Source: Gammaproteobacteria bacterium
GTDB taxonomy: Bacteria; Pseudomonadota; Gammaproteobacteria; HK1
DNA length: 9,606 bases
Direction: 5' to 3'
Assembly (NCBI GenBank): GCA_013042035.1
Contig: JABDQX010000102.1
Coordinates: forward strand, 1 to 9,606
The first letter of the stretch is position 1, and each line of letters starts with the position of its first letter. The notes beneath the pieces are model-generated. The model did not search any database. It was not told the origin of the DNA and saw only the letters and a program-made list of their open reading frames with translations. Positions 7,729 through 9,606 of this stretch are shown in pieces. The position numbers were made by a program, and so were the translations under genes.

Positions 7729-7883
7729 TTGATTACTAATTAAGCATTGTTAAAGTATGTTATTTGTGCGCCATGAAAAGATGGCGGTGTAATGATTTTA
7801 TCGGAATTGCTTTAATATGTTTTATAGATCAACTTGCTAGGAACCTACCCCGCTAATTTCCCGATAATGATTTGCATTTCCTC
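7729..7883 (+). promoter_or_regulatory. AT-rich ftsW-murG intergenic region with a hairpin; possible internal promoter or leader
   Basis: This is the longest non-coding stretch in the window. Counting bases over 7741-7860 gives 42 G or C of 120, about 35%, clearly below the flanking genes. It holds a perfect 6-bp inverted repeat, CGCCAT (7769-7774) and ATGGCG (7781-7786), with the loop GAAAAG. No T run follows directly, so it is a poor intrinsic terminator. Weak sigma70-like hexamers can be drawn, for example TTGATT (7729-7734), 16 bases, TAAAGT (7751-7756); TATAGA at 7823-7828 has no good -35 partner. A six-codon ORF (7867-7887) ends in an ATGA overlap with the murG start. An internal promoter for murG-murC is plausible but not shown. 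Confidence 0.4.
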
Positions 7884-9026
7884 ATGAAGCATCCCACAAA
7901 AATTCTGATCATGGCAGGTGGTACGGGTGGACACGTATTCCCGGCATTGGCGATCGCCAACGCGCTGCGGACACAGGGTGTTCACGTCTCCTGGCTTGGT
8001 ACGAGGCGGGGCATGGAAGCTCGACTGGTACCGGATGCCGGGTTTGCGATTCGGTTTGTGCATATCGGTGGTTTACGTGGCAAGGGTCTGGCCCGCAAGG
8101 CGTTGGGACCATTGCTGATTCTGGTCGCAATCTTGCAGAGCCTTTGGGTGATGCTGCGGGTGCGTCCTCACGTGGTCCTGGGTATGGGGGGATTTGTCTC
8201 GGGCCCCGGCGGCGTGGCCGCATGGTTATTACATCGGCCACTTCTTATCCATGAGCAAAATGCCATACCGGGAATGACGAATCGGTTACTGGCGCGTCTG
8301 GCGACGGGCGTGATGGAGGCATTTCCGGGGAGCTTCGAGGCTGTGCTCGGTGCTTCTATCCGCTGCCCGGTAGAACATACGGGAAACCCCGTGCGCGATG
8401 ATATTGCCTCATTACCGCCCCCATCGGAACGGTTGCAACATCGAGAGGGCGCTTTGCGTATTTTGGTTCTGGGTGGAAGCCAGGGAGCGGAAATCTTGAA
8501 CCAGCTAATTCCCGAGGCGATTTCTACCCTGGCCGATCCTGCCTCGGTGGCCGTACGCCATCAGGCGGGCACTCAACATCTGATGCGTACACGCACTCGA
8601 TATGAAAAGTTCAATGCCAGCGTGGAATTGCTCCCGTTCATTAGTGATATGGCCGAAGCATACGAATGGGCCGATCTGGTTGTCGCCCGTTCCGGCGCTA
8701 TGACGGTTACGGAGTTGGCTACCGCTGGCGTGGCCTCCATTTTGGTGCCTTACCCGTTTGCCGTGGATGACCACCAGACGGCAAATGCCTATTTCCTTGC
8801 CGGTGCGCAGGCGAGCGTATTGATGCCTCAGCGGGAATTGACGGCGGCGGAGCTTGGCAGGCTTTTTACCGTATTTCATTCGGCGCGTGGACAACTTGTG
8901 GCCATGGCCGGGGCCGCGCGAAACCTGTCTGTCCCGGATGCCACCGGGCGTGTCGTCATGCGATGCATGGAAAGCGCATGCCATTTTGCCAGTCAAAATG
9001 ATGCGGAGCCTAATGATGACCAATGA
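7884..9026 (+). CDS. murG: UDP-GlcNAc:lipid I N-acetylglucosaminyltransferase MurG
   Basis: MurG is a peripheral enzyme on the inner face of the inner membrane that adds GlcNAc to lipid I, giving lipid II (GT28 family, GT-B fold). From ATG 7884 it has 380 residues, somewhat longer than E. coli MurG (355). The N-terminal domain has the glycine-rich loop AGGTGGHVFPALAIA (residues 11-25), GMGGFVSGPGGVAAWLL and H123-E-Q-N126 in HEQNAIPGMTNRLLA. The C-terminal, UDP-GlcNAc-binding domain has G197-G-S-Q-G-A202, ARSGAMTVTELATAG (S270) and PYPFAVDDHQTANA (D295 to A302). A TTG at 7872 in the same frame would add four residues. No Shine-Dalgarno sequence precedes either start, which is odd for this locus. 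The C-terminal tail overlaps the murC start. Confidence 0.98.
   Translation: MKHPTKILIMAGGTGGHVFPALAIANALRTQGVHVSWLGTRRGMEARLVPDAGFAIRFVHIGGLRGKGLARKALGPLLILVAILQSLWVMLRVRPHVVLGMGGFVSGPGGVAAWLLHRPLLIHEQNAIPGMTNRLLARLATGVMEAFPGSFEAVLGASIRCPVEHTGNPVRDDIASLPPPSERLQHREGALRILVLGGSQGAEILNQLIPEAISTLADPASVAVRHQAGTQHLMRTRTRYEKFNASVELLPFISDMAEAYEWADLVVARSGAMTVTELATAGVASILVPYPFAVDDHQTANAYFLAGAQASVLMPQRELTAAELGRLFTVFHSARGQLVAMAGAARNLSVPDATGRVVMRCMESACHFASQNDAEPNDDQ
9005..9008 (+). promoter_or_regulatory. ribosome binding site of murC, inside the murG 3' end
   Basis: GGAG lies 7 bases before ATG 9016 and 4 bases before ATG 9013, within the last codons of murG. The spacing favours 9016 as the murC start. 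Confidence 0.55.
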
Positions 9027-9045
9027 CAACATGACAAATAACAAC
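9016..9045 (+). repeat. imperfect 15-base tandem repeat at the murC start
   Basis: ATGACCAATGACAAC (9016-9030) is followed at once by ATGACAAATAACAAC (9031-9045), with 13 of 15 bases the same. The repeat encodes MTNDN and MTNNN and doubles the possible murC start codon in frame. Confidence 0.75.
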
Positions 9046-9606
9046 TGGATGGGACGTGTTCGGCGCATTCATTTCGTGGGCATTGGCGGTGCTGGCATGG
9101 GGGGTATCGCCGAGGTATTGCATAGCTTGGGCTACCGAATTAGCGGCAGCGACAAGGCTGAGGGTAAAATGGTCCAAAGGCTCCGTAAATTCGGGATCCC
9201 CATCGGTATTGGACACGCTTCACAGCGTGTGGACGGTACCGATGTGGTTGTCGTTTCTTCGGCGGTCGGTAACGAGAATGTGGAGGTGGTCAATGCACGT
9301 CGGCAGCATATTCCTGTCATTCCACGTGCCGAGATGTTGGCCGAACTCATGCGATTCCGCTACGGTATTGCTGTAGCGGGTACCCATGGTAAAACAACGG
9401 TTACGAGTCTTATTGCCAGCCTGCTTACCGAGGCCAACTTGGATCCGACCTTCGTGATTGGTGGGCGTTTGAATCGTGCCAACGCTCACGCGCACCTGGG
9501 TCTGGGACGTTATCTGGTGGCCGAAGCCGATGAAAGTGATAAATCATTCCTTTACCTAAATCCCATCATGGCGGTGGTGACCAATATCGATGCCGATCAT
9601 ATGGGT
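9016..9606 (+). CDS. murC: UDP-N-acetylmuramate--L-alanine ligase MurC, 5' part (partial)
   Basis: MurC is the cytoplasmic ATP-dependent ligase that adds L-alanine to UDP-MurNAc, the first amino acid of the stem peptide. The window holds 197 codons, and the frame is still open at the right edge. The visible part has the N-terminal UDP-binding motif HFVGIGGAGMGGIAEVLHSL (H19 onward) and SGSDKAEGKMVQRL. The P-loop follows as G122-T-H-G-K-T-T128, then E170-A-D-E-S-D175 and the start of NIDADHMG. The GTHGKTT form, rather than GSNGKT, is typical of MurC. ATG 9013 and ATG 9031 are alternative starts; 9016 has the better-spaced ribosome binding site. It overlaps the murG stop by 11 bases. The first ten residues (MTNDNMTNNN) come from a tandem repeat. 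Confidence 0.97.
   Translation, partial: MTNDNMTNNNWMGRVRRIHFVGIGGAGMGGIAEVLHSLGYRISGSDKAEGKMVQRLRKFGIPIGIGHASQRVDGTDVVVVSSAVGNENVEVVNARRQHIPVIPRAEMLAELMRFRYGIAVAGTHGKTTVTSLIASLLTEANLDPTFVIGGRLNRANAHAHLGLGRYLVAEADESDKSFLYLNPIMAVVTNIDADHMG

Noticed and set aside
7769..7786. Hairpin after ftsW as a Rho-independent terminator
   Set aside because: The stem is only 6 bp and the following bases (GTGTAATG) are not a T tract; kept only as a structural note in the intergenic entry.
8505..9068. 187-codon open frame on the minus strand opposite murG and the murC start
   Set aside because: It lies wholly opposite conserved coding sequence, its translation has no recognisable motif, and there is no promoter or ribosome site; it is a shadow frame.
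1..9606. A novel defence, mobile or biosynthetic system
   Set aside because: Every long coding frame on the + strand is accounted for by known division or wall-synthesis genes. No transposase, integrase, direct-repeat array, tRNA or phage-like sequence is visible.

Overview
The window is a stretch of a bacterial division and cell wall (dcw) cluster. All genes lie on the + strand in the order rsmH (3' end only), ftsL, ftsI, murF, mraY, murD, ftsW, murG, murC (5' end only). The gene order and the protein sequences point to a gammaproteobacterium. MraY is the clearest case: it has 360 codons, the same length as the E. coli enzyme, and catalytic motifs at matching positions. Coding DNA is moderately GC-rich, with mixed codon use. 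I cannot name a genus from the sequence alone.

Layout. Positions 1-604 hold the end of the 16S rRNA methyltransferase gene rsmH and the small division gene ftsL. ftsL overlaps the transpeptidase gene ftsI (601-2463) by an ATGA junction. murF follows after 72 bases that contain two inverted repeats. murF, mraY, murD and ftsW (2536-7728) are separated by only 15-50 bases and read as one operon. The one sizeable gap is 155 AT-rich bases between ftsW and murG (7729-7883). murG then overlaps murC, which runs off the right edge.

How the genes work together. MurC, MurD and MurF add L-Ala, D-Glu and the D-Ala-D-Ala dipeptide to UDP-MurNAc. MraY moves the finished muropeptide onto the lipid carrier (lipid I), and MurG adds GlcNAc (lipid II). 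FtsW polymerises the glycan and FtsI cross-links it at the septum, with FtsL as part of their regulatory scaffold. RsmH modifies 16S rRNA and is a usual upstream member of this cluster.

The main departure from the usual plan is that murE, the ligase adding the third amino acid and normally sitting between ftsI and murF, is absent. A 72-base spacer takes its place, with a 9-bp perfect hairpin just before the murF start. Smaller oddities are the isolated murG with an AT-rich leader, a tandem repeat at the murC start, and insertions in MurF and MurD. I found no mobile element, CRISPR array, tRNA, rRNA or previously undescribed system; this is mostly a conserved housekeeping locus.
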